Shown here piece after piece: positions 53,966 to 62,580 of a stretch of 64,000 bases of DNA (within the stretch, counting starts at the first letter, position 1; every line of letters starts with the position of its first letter). This stretch comes from Paenibacillus cellulosilyticus (GTDB taxonomy: Bacteria; Bacillota; Bacilli; Paenibacillales; Paenibacillaceae). The stretch spans positions 331,634 through 395,633 of the forward strand of contig NZ_QGTQ01000001.1 in NCBI RefSeq assembly GCF_003182255.1, read 5' to 3'. A model generated the notes under the pieces. The model saw only the letters and a program-made list of their open reading frames with translations, did no database searches and was not told the DNA's origin. Position numbers and translations under genes: made by a program.

Positions 53966-54253
53966 CTAGCCGCTCTGTCTACGGAACCACTCCACTGCGC
54001 TCGCAACGCCCTCCTCAATTGGCGTCGCCAGCATGCCGAACCGCTCGCTGAACTTGCGGGAGTCCACAATAAAATCTCGCTCGAACTGATAAAGCATCTC
54101 GATGCTTTCCTTCGCCCCAGGCATGAACAAGCCCGCCATGCGAAGCATGCCCCTGCCCATCGAACGCACCTTCGCTGGCTTGAAGCCCGCTGCACGATAC
54201 GCGGTCTCCGCGAACAGTCGCATCGTTGTCGCCTCGGCCGTCGGCACATGCAT
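53966..54253 (-). pseudogene. C-terminal remnant of an NAD-dependent epimerase
   Basis: The 95 codons match only the C-terminal third of SDR-type epimerases: HVPTAEATTMRLFAE, GRGMLRMAGLFMPGAKESIE, MLYQFERDFIVDSRKF and a final VEWFRRQSG. The N-terminal Rossmann half with GxxGxxG is missing. Reading upstream in another frame gives GDDDDAFGQA, a decayed piece of the preceding segment, so the remnant reaches about 54300. It is a broken gene next to the TPP riboswitch. An intact epimerase of the same superfamily is at 56624-57649. Confidence 0.7.
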
Positions 54254-54387
54254 GCCTGACCGAACGCATCGTCATCGTCGCCGAGCCCACGCGTTTCATC
54301 CCATTGGATGGACAAGCAGCGACGACCTCTGCGGTAGTTGTGATATAGTGAGAGCAATGAGCGATTCGATCCATGGGAGGCTTCACG

Positions 54388-55059
54388 ATGTCCAAGACTA
54401 TCGTAGACAAACTCAATTTACACAAATACGACAAGATAGCCGTGCTCGGTATGCCGGAGGGCGAGAACCTGTTAGAAGGGCTGGAGCATTACGATACCCA
54501 GCTCGCAAGCAGCGGCTATGATATGATTTTTGCGTTTACGCTCGATATGGGCGCCTTGCAGGGTCTATTGAATAATGTCATCAGCAGCGAAGCGCTTGGC
54601 AAGGGAGGTTACTTGTTTGCCGCTTATCCGAAGAAAGGGAACAAGGTGTACCCGACCTACATTCATCGCGATGACCTGTTCGAAGGGCTCGGCGCTAGTG
54701 AGGAAGACGGCTATATCGGGACAAGCGACTTGAAATTTGCGCGTATGGTGGGACTGAACGATGTGTTCACGGTGGTCGGCTTCAAGCTCGAACCACGTAA
54801 GTCAGCGTCGTCAACCAAACCGAGTCAAAGCGTTGGCGACTATGTCGCGTTCATCCCGAATGTGGAGCAGGATCTACAGCATGTGCCGGAGACACTCGCT
54901 TTCTACCAATCGCTTGCCCCAGGGTATCGGAGAGATTGGGCGCGTTACATATACAGCGCTGTACAAGAAGAGACGCGGGAGAAACGCCGCGAAGAGATGA
55001 AGGTTATCTTGGGCGAGGGCTTCAAGAGCGTCGATCTGTATCGTAGAGGGAAGCAGTAA
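54388..55059 (+). CDS. YdeI/OmpD-associated family protein
   Basis: A 223-residue cytoplasmic protein. The N-terminal ~145 residues hold an alpha/beta domain with IAVLGMPEGENLLEGLEHYD and KGNKVYPTYIHRDDLF, of unknown type (DUF3052-like in outline). The C-terminal ~75 residues match the bacteriocin-protection YdeI/OmpD-associated domain: FYQSLAPGYRRDWARYIYSA and ETREKRREEMKVIL. The start is ATG 54388 with GGGAGG 7 bases before. It is monocistronic. Confidence 0.75.
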   Translation: MSKTIVDKLNLHKYDKIAVLGMPEGENLLEGLEHYDTQLASSGYDMIFAFTLDMGALQGLLNNVISSEALGKGGYLFAAYPKKGNKVYPTYIHRDDLFEGLGASEEDGYIGTSDLKFARMVGLNDVFTVVGFKLEPRKSASSTKPSQSVGDYVAFIPNVEQDLQHVPETLAFYQSLAPGYRRDWARYIYSAVQEETREKRREEMKVILGEGFKSVDLYRRGKQ

Positions 55060-55415
55060 TCGTGCGTATAGGCATGTAACGTCGCCGATCTCGATCGATG
55101 CTGTCGGGACCTTCGTGCAACGATAAGATGAGAACGCGACTAACGGTTGCTATTGCGTCTATTGTGTTGTAGATCGGTCTTTTCTTCGCTTAACGGTTCT
55201 CATAGAGGCTAAACCGACAGATTCGCCTGTTTGCGAATGAAAACCGCCCGATAAGCACGAGTACAACCGTTACAGTTGAAAAATCCCACTTTCTAAGCCA
55301 ATAGGAGCTAGAGCAACCGTTAGAGCTCCGCTCGGCACTCGTGATTGTGATAAAACTGAAGCAGCACACGAGTATGCTCCTCCTCACCACTAATCGCATT
55401 TACAGCCGAAGCAAT
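55060..55415. other. Intergenic stretch with ~50-bp spaced repeats
   Basis: No gene is supported. TAACGGTT occurs at 55141 and 55191 (50 apart), and its complement AACCGTTA at 55265 and 55315 (50 apart). The first pair starts 22-base segments ending GTCTA and GGCTA, which resemble the cores of the 51-bp arrays elsewhere in the window. Confidence 0.5.
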
Positions 55416-55456
55416 GAAAAAGCTGTTCTAAACGGAACATTTAGAACAGCTTTTTC
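55416..55456. terminator. Bidirectional terminator
   Basis: GAAAAAGCTGTTCTAAA and TTTAGAACAGCTTTTTC pair perfectly around CGGAACA-type loop bases. It serves the UPF0303 gene on the minus strand. Confidence 0.85.
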
Positions 55457-55460
55457 GTTC

Positions 55461-55925
55461 TTACTTGCTTGCCAGCAGTCTGCGGAAGCCTTCAACGGCA
55501 ACCGCATGATCCTCTTCGCCGGGCAGACCGGATACCGTCACCGTGCCGACCTTTCCTTGGCCGCGAACGACGATCGGGAAGGAGCCGCCTTCGCCCTGGT
55601 AGTCGGATTCCGGCAGGCCCGATCCTTCGTGGAACGTCTGACCGTTCGAACGGAACGTCTCGCCAACGTAGAGCGAGCTGTGGCCGAAGCGGTTCACGAC
55701 ATTTTTCTTCGCGTTCATCCAGTAGGTGTTGCCCTTGCTCGTACCCGCCATATAGTGCGTGAACAGCGGATGCTCGTCGTTCTCGATATGAACGGAGATG
55801 CCAACGGCTCTCTCCTTCGCCACCTCAACGATCAGGCAGCCAAGTCGGAAAGCATCTTCGTTCGTAAAAGCATTCAGCTGCAGCTCTTCCTCTTGGGCTA
55901 GCAGCGTATGCAATAGTTCGCTCAT
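55461..55925 (-). CDS. UPF0303 family (heme-degrading-domain-like) protein
   Basis: A 154-residue protein of the UPF0303/YBR137W family. The segments AFRLGCLIVEVAKERAVGIS, NTYWMNAKKNVVNRFGHSS and GSFPIVVRGQGKVGTVTVSG are characteristic. The fold is related to GlcG/HbpS. The role is unknown in bacteria. The start is ATG 55925 with AAAGGGA upstream, and the gene has its own terminator. Confidence 0.88.
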   Translation of the reverse strand: MSELLHTLLAQEEELQLNAFTNEDAFRLGCLIVEVAKERAVGISVHIENDEHPLFTHYMAGTSKGNTYWMNAKKNVVNRFGHSSLYVGETFRSNGQTFHEGSGLPESDYQGEGGSFPIVVRGQGKVGTVTVSGLPGEEDHAVAVEGFRRLLASK

Positions 55926-55996
55926 TGTCGTAATCCCTTTCTCTTAAAGAGGTCTTCAAACTTATAGCACCTCGGCCGAAGCCGCTCGGCTGTCGT

Positions 55997-56602
55997 TTAC
56001 TCCACTTTAGCGCCGTAGCAGCGCAGGAACGAAATCGCTTGCACCGAATCCATCCGAACGCCCTTTACATCCACGTTCAGCCAGTTGATGCCATCGACCT
56101 CGGCCCCGCGCAGATCGGCCCCTTTGAGCTTCGCTTGTCCGAGGTTCGCCCGCGATAGATCTGCCTTACGCAGATCGGCCTTTTCTAGATTGGCGCCAGC
56201 TAGGTCTGCCTCATAAAAAGCGACGCCGCGCAGATCCTGCTTCGTCAGCCGCGCATGGCGCAAATTCACATACGACCAGTCGCCCTGCACGATCGTAATG
56301 CCATCCAGCTGCGCCTTCACGAAGTCGGAGCCGGTCACCTTGCAGCGGTCGAACTTCGCGACGAACAGATTCGCTTCGCCGAACTGGCAGTTCAGAAACG
56401 CCGTCTCCGTATGGGTCGAAGCGTTCATGACCGCTCCGCGGAAATCGCAGCTGTTAAACCGGCAGCCGCTCGTCTCAATTTCCTCCAACGATCCGCTTGC
56501 GAACGTGCAGCGCTCGAAGGTACAGCGGATAAACTGCGCCTCCTTCAAGTCGCGGTCGCCGAAATCAACTAACTCATAATGCTCATCAGTGAATACATTC
56601 AT
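55997..56602 (-). CDS. Pentapeptide repeat protein
   Basis: A 201-residue protein built almost wholly of A(D/N)LXX pentapeptides, which form a right-handed quadrilateral beta-helix. Clear runs are FIRCTFERCTFASGS, CRFNSCDFRGAVM and NLEKADLRKADLSRANLGQ. Size is close to the Qnr-type gyrase-protecting proteins (~215), but the single-residue bulges that mark Qnr were not confirmed, so resistance is not claimed. The gene follows the epimerase gene by 21 bases on the same strand and is probably in the same operon. Confidence 0.85.
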   Translation of the reverse strand: MNVFTDEHYELVDFGDRDLKEAQFIRCTFERCTFASGSLEEIETSGCRFNSCDFRGAVMNASTHTETAFLNCQFGEANLFVAKFDRCKVTGSDFVKAQLDGITIVQGDWSYVNLRHARLTKQDLRGVAFYEADLAGANLEKADLRKADLSRANLGQAKLKGADLRGAEVDGINWLNVDVKGVRMDSVQAISFLRCYGAKVE

Positions 56603-56623
56603 TCTTGCTGCACAACCTTCCTG

Positions 56624-57649
56624 TTACGCTTGCTGCTGCAATACAGCCTTCCGCGCTGCGTCCAGCGCATCAATCACTCGATCGCACCATGCATCGAACT
56701 CAGGGTCTTCGACCTGAAGCTCGGGATGCGCGAGAATATGCTCAATGGTTGATTTGACACCTTGGTCGAAGCGAGTCGTCGCAACGAAGTCCGGCACGAG
56801 CCGCTTCAGCTTCGAGTTGTCGAAGACAACTGTGTTGGCTTTGTCGCCGAGCAGACCGCCGCGATAGTCCTCTGTGCTGCATGCTGCAAGGAAATCGGTC
56901 GCGACATGCACCGCGTTCAGCTTCACGCCGAGCGCGCTGGCGATCGATTCGTAAATTTGGTTCCACGTCAGCGACTCGTCCGACGTAATATGTACCGCTT
57001 CGCCGACTGCATGAATATTACCCATCAGGCCAATAAACCCTCGCGCAAAATCGGTATTATGCGTCATCGTCCACAGCGACGTACCGTCCCCATGAATAAT
57101 AACGGGCTTGCCCTCAAGCATCCGCTTCGCTACCTGCCAAGCGCCCTTGCTGCCGTGCACGCCAAGCGGAATGAAGCGCTCATCGTACGTATGGCTGGGG
57201 CGAACGATCGTGATCGGGAAGCCTTCCTCACGGTACTGCTTGATGAGATACTCCTCGCAGGCGATTTTGTTACGGGAATATTCCCAATATGGATTCGCCA
57301 GCAGCGTACCCTCCGTAATCCGGTAGTCGGACAATGGAGTCTGATACGCCGATGCCGAGCTAATGAATATGAACTGCTTGGTCTTGCCTTTGAACAACCG
57401 GTAATCCCGCTCCAGCTGCGCCGGTACGAAAGCGATGAAGTCCGCTACAACGTCGAACTCCAAACCCTCGATCAGCTTCGCAACCTGCTGCTCATCATGA
57501 ATATCAGCTTGAATCACACGCACACCTTCCGGCAGCTTCGCGTTGTTGTTCCCCCGGTTCAGCAAATACAGTTCACAGCCCTGTGCCGCTAATTGACGCG
57601 TAATGGCCGAGCTGATAATGCCTGTTCCTCCAATAAAAAGCGCTCTCAT
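56624..57649 (-). CDS. NAD-dependent epimerase/dehydratase
   Basis: A 341-residue extended SDR protein. The Rossmann motif is MRALFIGGTGIISSAIT (GxxGxxS), followed by VIQADIHDEQQ and a YxxxK-type site in YWEYSRNKIACEEY. IVRPSHTYDERF and NTDFARGFIGLMGN match the sugar-nucleotide epimerase branch. The frame extends ten codons upstream, but GGAGGTG lies 6 bases before ATG 57649. It is upstream of the pentapeptide repeat gene in a likely two-gene operon. The substrate is unknown. Confidence 0.87.
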   Translation of the reverse strand: MRALFIGGTGIISSAITRQLAAQGCELYLLNRGNNNAKLPEGVRVIQADIHDEQQVAKLIEGLEFDVVADFIAFVPAQLERDYRLFKGKTKQFIFISSASAYQTPLSDYRITEGTLLANPYWEYSRNKIACEEYLIKQYREEGFPITIVRPSHTYDERFIPLGVHGSKGAWQVAKRMLEGKPVIIHGDGTSLWTMTHNTDFARGFIGLMGNIHAVGEAVHITSDESLTWNQIYESIASALGVKLNAVHVATDFLAACSTEDYRGGLLGDKANTVVFDNSKLKRLVPDFVATTRFDQGVKSTIEHILAHPELQVEDPEFDAWCDRVIDALDAARKAVLQQQA

Positions 57650-57753
57650 TCGTGCACCTCCGCAAGTGTTAGGATTCAATTAAGACCTCCTATAGATTCG
57701 TCAACCTATGCGAAAAAGCCTGCCTCCCAGCGGCGAAGTTTAATGAAAATGAC

Positions 57754-57793
57754 ACAAGCCCGTTACCATCCGGGGTACGGATGAACGGGCTTG
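57754..57793 (-). terminator. Terminator of small holin-like membrane protein gene
   Basis: CAAGCCCGTT and AACGGGCTTG pair perfectly, with inner CATCCGTACC/CGGATGG pairing, followed on the minus strand by TGTCATTTTC. It can also serve the plus strand. Confidence 0.7.
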
Positions 57794-57813
57794 CATGCTG
57801 GCTGCTGCGGACG

Positions 57814-58128
57814 TCATTCATTGTCACTTGGCGTAGATGCCGTACGGAATTTTCCTATAATATCCCGCACATACTTGATCATGACGGACAGTGCCCCTAT
57901 GAAATAGAGCACGACGAGCGTCCATTCCGTCGGATCGATGGATACCATCGAGAGGATGAAGTTGAGCGGAAGTACGTAGAATACGATGTCCTTCAAGTAA
58001 GGGAGGAATGTCACTTCGAACGTTCCTGCCCAGAAGGAAATAGCGAACGCGATTAAGAAGTCGATGATCATTAGGCCGAATATGCCCAGCAGGCAGTATG
58101 TGATCCAATCCACGAGTGTTTGTGTCAT
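57814..58128 (-). CDS. Small membrane protein, holin-like
   Basis: A 104-residue protein with three TM helices (DWITYCLLGIFGLMIIDFLI; FLPYLKDIVFYVLPLNFIL; WTLVVLYFIGALSVMIKYV) and a charged C-terminus. This layout resembles TcdE/UtxA-type phage holins, but no lysin or phage gene adjoins, so the resemblance may be only general. The start is ATG 58128 with AAGGTGG 8 bases before. Confidence 0.65.
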   Translation of the reverse strand: MTQTLVDWITYCLLGIFGLMIIDFLIAFAISFWAGTFEVTFLPYLKDIVFYVLPLNFILSMVSIDPTEWTLVVLYFIGALSVMIKYVRDIIGKFRTASTPSDNE

Positions 58129-58282
58129 TGTTATCACCACCTTCCTACACCATATGTATAGGAAGCTGACATGTTCACCAGTGGACCTGCCTAGAAATAA
58201 AACGTGAGAGACGGCACTTACCCTTTTATAGTTAATAAAAATTTAGTACACTATTCATACTTACTTATGGAGGCGATACATA

Positions 58283-59356
58283 ATGGCCGAGACGGCAAAG
58301 AAAATGGAAATAGGGATTAGTACGTTTCTGGAGGCGACGCCTCATCCGGTAACCGGTGAGACAGTCAATCACGCAGAGCGGCTGCGCAACGCGGTGGAGG
58401 AGATCGTGCTGGCGGATCAGGTCGGGCTCGACGTCTATGGCATCGGCGAGCATCATCGCCCGGACTACGCGGGCAGCGCGCCGGCGATCGTGCTCGCTGC
58501 AGCGGCTGGGATGACGAAGAACATCCGGCTGACGAGTGCAGTAACCGTATTGTCCTCTGACGACCCGGTTCGTGTGTATCAACAGTTCGCAACGATTGAC
58601 GGCATCTCGAACGGCCGTGCCGAGATTATGGCTGGCCGGGGCTCGTTCGTGGAGTCGTTCCCGCTGTTCGGCTACAGCCTCGAAGACTATAACGAGCTGT
58701 TCGATGAGAAGCTGGAGCTGCTGCTTGAGATCTGCAAGTCGGAGAAAGTAACATGGCGCGGCGGTCATCGCCCAGCTATTCAAAATCTCGGCGTCTATCC
58801 GCGTGCGGTGCAGGAGCCGCTGCCAGTATGGATCGCAACAGGCGGTAACCCAGAGTCCGCTATTCGCGCGGGCATGCTCGGACTGCCGGTCGCATTCGCG
58901 ATTATCGGCGGTATGCCGGAGAGCTTCGCGCCGCTGGTCGATCTGTACAAGCGTGCTGCAATCCAGGCGGGACATGACCCATCGAAGCTGCAAATTGCAT
59001 CGCATTCGCATGGCTTCGTCGCCGATACGATGGAGCAAGCGGTCGAATCGTTCTACCTGCCGACGGCAGCACAGATGACCAAGATCGGCAGCGAACGCGG
59101 CTGGGGCCGGCCGTACGATCGCGCTACTTACGACGCTTCGCGCAGCCTGCGCGGCGCGCTCTATGTCGGCGACCCTGAATATGTCGCAGAGAAAATCGTT
59201 CTGCTGCGCAAAAACCTTGGCCTGACGCGCTTCTTCCTGCACGTGAACGTCGGCACGATGCCGCACCGCGAGGTGCTTCGCGCGATCGAGCTGCTCGGCA
59301 CGAAGGTCGCGCCGATCGTCCATAAGGAGCTTGCTCGCCTAGAGTCGAACGGATAG
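58283..59356 (+). CDS. LLM-class flavin-dependent oxidoreductase
   Basis: A 357-residue luciferase-like TIM-barrel enzyme that uses reduced FMN (or F420). Segments include [72 protein letters not shown] and [18 protein letters not shown]. The EHH motif is typical of group-1 bacterial luciferase family proteins. The start is ATG 58283 with GGAGGC upstream. The substrate is unknown; it is monocistronic and converges on a TetR gene. Confidence 0.9.
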   Translation: MAETAKKMEIGISTFLEATPHPVTGETVNHAERLRNAVEEIVLADQVGLDVYGIGEHHRPDYAGSAPAIVLAAAAGMTKNIRLTSAVTVLSSDDPVRVYQQFATIDGISNGRAEIMAGRGSFVESFPLFGYSLEDYNELFDEKLELLLEICKSEKVTWRGGHRPAIQNLGVYPRAVQEPLPVWIATGGNPESAIRAGMLGLPVAFAIIGGMPESFAPLVDLYKRAAIQAGHDPSKLQIASHSHGFVADTMEQAVESFYLPTAAQMTKIGSERGWGRPYDRATYDASRSLRGALYVGDPEYVAEKIVLLRKNLGLTRFFLHVNVGTMPHREVLRAIELLGTKVAPIVHKELARLESNG

Positions 59357-59381
59357 TACGCAGTGGCATAAACGAAATATG

Positions 59382-59437
59382 AACCAGCGGCAGCCCGGCA
59401 CCTCGATGAGGTGTTGAGCCGCCGCTGGTTTATTTTA
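59382..59437. terminator. Bidirectional terminator
   Basis: AACCAGCGGC and GCCGCTGGTT pair perfectly, with an inner GGCACCTC/GAGGTGTT stem. TATTTTA follows on the plus strand. Confidence 0.8.
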
Positions 59438-60016
59438 TAGAGTGTGATATTCGTTCCGGACCTTGAAACCACCCACTATTAATGCCGCCACCCTCTGAGC
59501 AACCTCTTCTCTGCTCATCACGGTTTGGCCCGTGGCCCACTGCAGGGCACCCTCGTGAATCATCTGCGCAAATATCGGGACATACATACTCTTCTCATCC
59601 GCTGTAAGGATCTGTTCCATGCTTCTCGTCAAATATGCCTTCAGCTCATTCACTGCTTTGTCCTTTAACTGCGGAACAACTAGGCTTACATAGCTGCTGC
59701 GGCACTGAATATTAGGCTGTTGGTAGAAGTCGCATAACGCTAGAACGAGCTGCTGCATGCTGGCCTGATCGAATTTCACTTCACCTTGCGTGCGGTTAAG
59801 GATAGCCGTTGACGCAGAATCCCCCATCATATAACCCAGCAGCTCGTATTTGTCGTTGAAGTGGGCATAGAATGTCGCTCGATTCACCTGTGCGCCTTTC
59901 GTGATGTCCGCAATCGTTATTTTCTCGAAATCCTTGATTGAAACTAATTGAATGAATGCGTTGATCAAAGACTGCTTCGTCTGTGTCGTTCGTATATTTC
60001 TTACTTTCTCCGCCAT
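59435..60016 (-). CDS. TetR/AcrR-family regulator
   Basis: A 193-residue TetR-type repressor. The HTH is FEKITIADITKGAQVNRATFYAHFNDKYELLG split as ITIADITKGAQVNRATFY and AHFNDKYELLG near residues 30-60. The C-terminal helical ligand domain resembles TetR_C_7. The start is ATG 60016 with AAGGAGG upstream. It is divergent from an SDR oxidoreductase gene and faces a perfect 16-bp palindrome, so it probably represses that gene and itself. Confidence 0.9.
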   Translation of the reverse strand: MAEKVRNIRTTQTKQSLINAFIQLVSIKDFEKITIADITKGAQVNRATFYAHFNDKYELLGYMMGDSASTAILNRTQGEVKFDQASMQQLVLALCDFYQQPNIQCRSSYVSLVVPQLKDKAVNELKAYLTRSMEQILTADEKSMYVPIFAQMIHEGALQWATGQTVMSREEVAQRVAALIVGGFKVRNEYHTL

Positions 60017-60049
60017 AGCGTCCTCCTTATGCCGACAATTAGCCGCACT

Positions 60050-60065
60050 TGTTGCTATAGCAACA
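60050..60065. promoter_or_regulatory. 16-bp palindrome, candidate TetR operator
   Basis: TGTTGCTATAGCAACA is perfectly palindromic and lies between the divergent TetR and SDR genes, 34 bases before the TetR start. Length and placement fit a TetR dimer site. Confidence 0.65.
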
Positions 60066-60171
60066 TTCGCATACCGATTGTTGGTGGTTCCCCTCGTATT
60101 GTCGACGGTATAGTACCAATTAAAGCAACGCCTGTTACTTTAACATATCACGGACGAGGAGCGGATAAACA

Positions 60172-60852
60172 ATGAAAACTGTTGCAATCATAGGTGCAGG
60201 TCCTGGACTAGGCTTGTCGCTGGCGAAAAAATTCGGAGCAAACGGATTTAATGTGGCCGTTATCTCCCGTAACCCTGATAAATTAGCTGCGATCGTGAAG
60301 GAGCTTCATGAGCTGAACATTGAGGCGCGTTCATTCGTGGCGGATGTAACGGATCTAGAGAGTTTGAAGGCGGCTCTTCAAGCTGCGAAAGAAGCGTTTG
60401 GCCCGATTGATGTGCTGGAGTTCAGCCCTTATGCAGGATGGGACAAGTTCACAAGCGTGTTGGAAACGACGCCTGCGAGCGTATCGGAGCAGATTAACAG
60501 CTACTTGCTGCCTGCCGTCCTCTCGGTCAATGAGGTACTGCCGGACATGATGAAGAATGGCTCTGGCGCCATCCTGTTCACGACAGGCATATCTGCAATG
60601 TTCCCGCTGCCTTTCGTCGGCAATGGCGGAATCATTATGTCGGGTGTACGTAACTATGCGGCCAACCTTTATAATGTGCTGAAAGAGCAAGGCATCTATG
60701 TCGGTCACCTCTCCGTCGGAACGCTGATACAGGCTGGTACTGCTGGAGATCCGGACGTTATCGCTGATGTTTGGTATGACATGTACGAGAAGAAAGAGCT
60801 TTTTGAACAAGTATTCCCGCTTGGGTTCGATCCGACGAAGATGGGCAACTAG
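60172..60852 (+). CDS. Short-chain dehydrogenase/reductase
   Basis: A 226-residue SDR. The Rossmann motif is AIIGAGPGLGLSLAKKFG (GxGxGLG), then VAVISRNPDKLAAI for the cofactor and DVTDLESLKAAL. SGAILFTTGISAM holds the Ser position, but the usual YxxxK is replaced by GVRNYAANLYNVLKEQG, where YAANL keeps Tyr but shifts Lys. It may therefore be a divergent or non-classical member. The start is ATG 60172 with GAGGAGCGG upstream. It is divergent from its likely TetR regulator. Confidence 0.85.
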   Translation: MKTVAIIGAGPGLGLSLAKKFGANGFNVAVISRNPDKLAAIVKELHELNIEARSFVADVTDLESLKAALQAAKEAFGPIDVLEFSPYAGWDKFTSVLETTPASVSEQINSYLLPAVLSVNEVLPDMMKNGSGAILFTTGISAMFPLPFVGNGGIIMSGVRNYAANLYNVLKEQGIYVGHLSVGTLIQAGTAGDPDVIADVWYDMYEKKELFEQVFPLGFDPTKMGN

Positions 60853-60872
60853 TGCTAGATAAGTAGATACTT

Positions 60873-60907
60873 GAAGACAACTGCTGAAATAGCAGTTGTC
60901 TTCTTTC
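60873..60907 (+). terminator. Terminator of SDR gene
   Basis: GAAGACAACTGCT and AGCAGTTGTCTTC pair perfectly around GAAAT, followed by TTTC. Confidence 0.85.
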
Positions 60908-61037
60908 TGTTGTTTCAACAAGATCGCTGCGCTGGCGTTGCGGCTCCAATCTATGGTCAATTGCCAGACGGCATTCATCCCTTGCGATTGGTAGAGAGGG
61001 ACATATACTTAATCAAATCCAATTGAGGAGGGTCATC

Positions 61038-61637
61038 GTGTCCAAACGAGGGGATCGTCTGACCGTTATCATTGAGAAGCGCGGCAAGCGAATCATTACA
61101 CGCGCGCCGCTTCATGGCGTGGATCGATTCGTATTCGTCGTCAACCATCAGTTTACGAATGCGCCGAATACGACACAGCTGGCGAGTGGTGCGGGCCGCA
61201 GCAGCGCGGCTGGCAGTAATGCCGCGATCAAGTCGCCGCATACCGAGCAGCAGCAAAGCGTTGGCGCAGGAGGAACAGCCAAAAACGTTTGGGTACCTGA
61301 CAAGCACAAACACAAATATCTGTATGATCACGGCCATGGACATCCTAGCAAGCATGGCCATCAAGCGCAGCGTGTACACCGCAAGGAAGTCATTATCGTT
61401 CTCAACGATCAGGTTGTGAAGCTTCCGAAGAACGCAGCGAACGCCTCGGCTACTCAAGTCGCCAGCGGCGCAGGCAAATATAGCACAAGCGGCACAAACT
61501 CAGCTATCGAGAGCGCCGGAACACGACAGCAGCAAGCCGTTGGTGGCGGCGGCAAGGCGATCAACAAGCAGCAGAAGCAGCGTGTTCGGAAGCCTGGGCA
61601 CAAGCACAAGCATTCTGGAGGCCGGTACGGGAAATAA
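61038..61637 (+). CDS. His/Lys-rich repeat protein, possibly spore- or wall-associated
   Basis: A 199-residue basic protein without signal peptide or TM helix. Two copies of one module are visible: TQLASGAGRSSAAGSNAAIK...EQQQSVGAGG (~47-85) and TQVASGAGKYSTSGTNSAIE...RQQQAVGGGG (~143-180). Each is followed by a His/Lys-rich tail (KHKHKYLYDHGHGHPSKHGH; KPGHKHKHSGGRYG), and each is preceded by a short beta segment (RLTVIIEKRGKR; KEVIIVLNDQVVKLP). The protein is thus a tandem duplication. Spore coat proteins are often like this, but the assignment is a guess. The start is GTG 61038 with GAGGAGGG upstream. Confidence 0.7.
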   Translation: MSKRGDRLTVIIEKRGKRIITRAPLHGVDRFVFVVNHQFTNAPNTTQLASGAGRSSAAGSNAAIKSPHTEQQQSVGAGGTAKNVWVPDKHKHKYLYDHGHGHPSKHGHQAQRVHRKEVIIVLNDQVVKLPKNAANASATQVASGAGKYSTSGTNSAIESAGTRQQQAVGGGGKAINKQQKQRVRKPGHKHKHSGGRYGK

Positions 61638-61695
61638 GCCCTGCCATGCTGGTACCAAGAGGCAGCGCTGTGTACATGGTTCCGAACTCGGCCTA

Positions 61696-61748
61696 AAGTG
61701 GCAAGAAGGCATCCCATACACGGGATGCCTTCTTGCCACTTTTTTTTG
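61696..61748 (+). terminator. Strong terminator
   Basis: A perfect 20-bp stem (61696-61715 with 61722-61741) around ATACAC is followed by eight T. It ends the His/Lys-rich protein gene and, read backwards, may also help stop the nuclease gene. Confidence 0.92.
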
Positions 61749-61815
61749 CGTTATTTCACGTTATCATAAAGCTCCACAGTCTCGCTAACGAACTATAGGG
61801 CACTTGTTCGAGGCA

Positions 61816-62409
61816 CTAGGCCCTTTGTTTGCCCCTCTTACTAGGCTTCCATTTACCCCAAGAAGTCAGCTTGCGTTCTATCACCGCGCCATGCCAGTAT
61901 TCAACGCGTAACAGCTCTGCTTCCTTCTTCGCCGGCCCAGTCAAGTCAGATGTAGTTATAAGCAGCGATAGCACGCAATTGTGATTCCGCTTAGCACCTA
62001 CCAGCTCACGTACAGTTTGAACATTCACCGCATTCGTTTCAGCATAACATTTTGCCTGAACGGCGGTTCGTTCTCCTCGTTTATCGACGATGACTAGATC
62101 GACCCCGCCATCATTACCTCCAACCCCTACCTCATGCACCTTGTATCCCCGGTCTTTGAAGTAAAGGGCAAGCAGTCGCTCAAATTCCGTACCATTTATT
62201 TCATCCAATGGAGTAAGCAGCAATTCCTCGTCTGGTCGACATGTTTTGGAGGAACGGGAAAAGGAAGAGCTTGCACTTTTATTACTTTTACTATGTTTAT
62301 TCGTGCTTCTTGTCTGTTTCTTGCGTCTCTTTCTCTTAGGTGGTTCTAATATACCTCTAATTGCTCCAAGTACGATGCTTACAATAACAAATCCCCACAA
62401 TAATGTCAT
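61816..62409 (-). CDS. Membrane-anchored Mrr-like restriction endonuclease
   Basis: A 197-residue protein. One TM helix at ~3-18 (LLWGFVIVSIVLGAI) is followed by a basic Ser/Lys-rich linker to ~65, then an Mrr_cat-type PD-(D/E)XK nuclease domain. NGTEFERLLALYFKDRGYKV, GGNDGGVDLVIVDKRGE (catalytic Asp) and TAVQAKCYAE (Gln-x-Lys) give the catalytic core. Such TM-plus-Mrr proteins occur in Firmicutes; roles in defence or DNA turnover are suspected. The start is ATG 62409 with AGGGG 5 bases before; an upstream ATG at 62454 has none. Confidence 0.85.
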   Translation of the reverse strand: MTLLWGFVIVSIVLGAIRGILEPPKRKRRKKQTRSTNKHSKSNKSASSSFSRSSKTCRPDEELLLTPLDEINGTEFERLLALYFKDRGYKVHEVGVGGNDGGVDLVIVDKRGERTAVQAKCYAETNAVNVQTVRELVGAKRNHNCVLSLLITTSDLTGPAKKEAELLRVEYWHGAVIERKLTSWGKWKPSKRGKQRA

Positions 62410-62516
62410 ATGTACCCCTGTAAATTTGATATGAATTCCATCATATAGGAACATCGACTAATTGACTAGACTACCAGCGTGTCAATTTCTTGTTTTTGTT
62501 AATTATATGTCGAATA

Positions 62517-62545
62517 TTGCCGTTTTGTGGTATTATTGATCTAAT
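62517..62545 (+). promoter_or_regulatory. Candidate SigA promoter of third chemoreceptor
   Basis: TTGCCG (62517-62522) and TCTAAT (62540-62545) are 17 bases apart, 36 bases before the start codon. Confidence 0.45.
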
Positions 62546-62580
62546 TATCAAGCAATATATTCGGCAAAGGAGGATGAATT

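Noticed and set aside
55997-56602. Qnr-type quinolone resistance protein
   Set aside because: Pentapeptide repeats are clear, but the loops and C-terminal dimer features of Qnr were not identified, so only the general family is reported.
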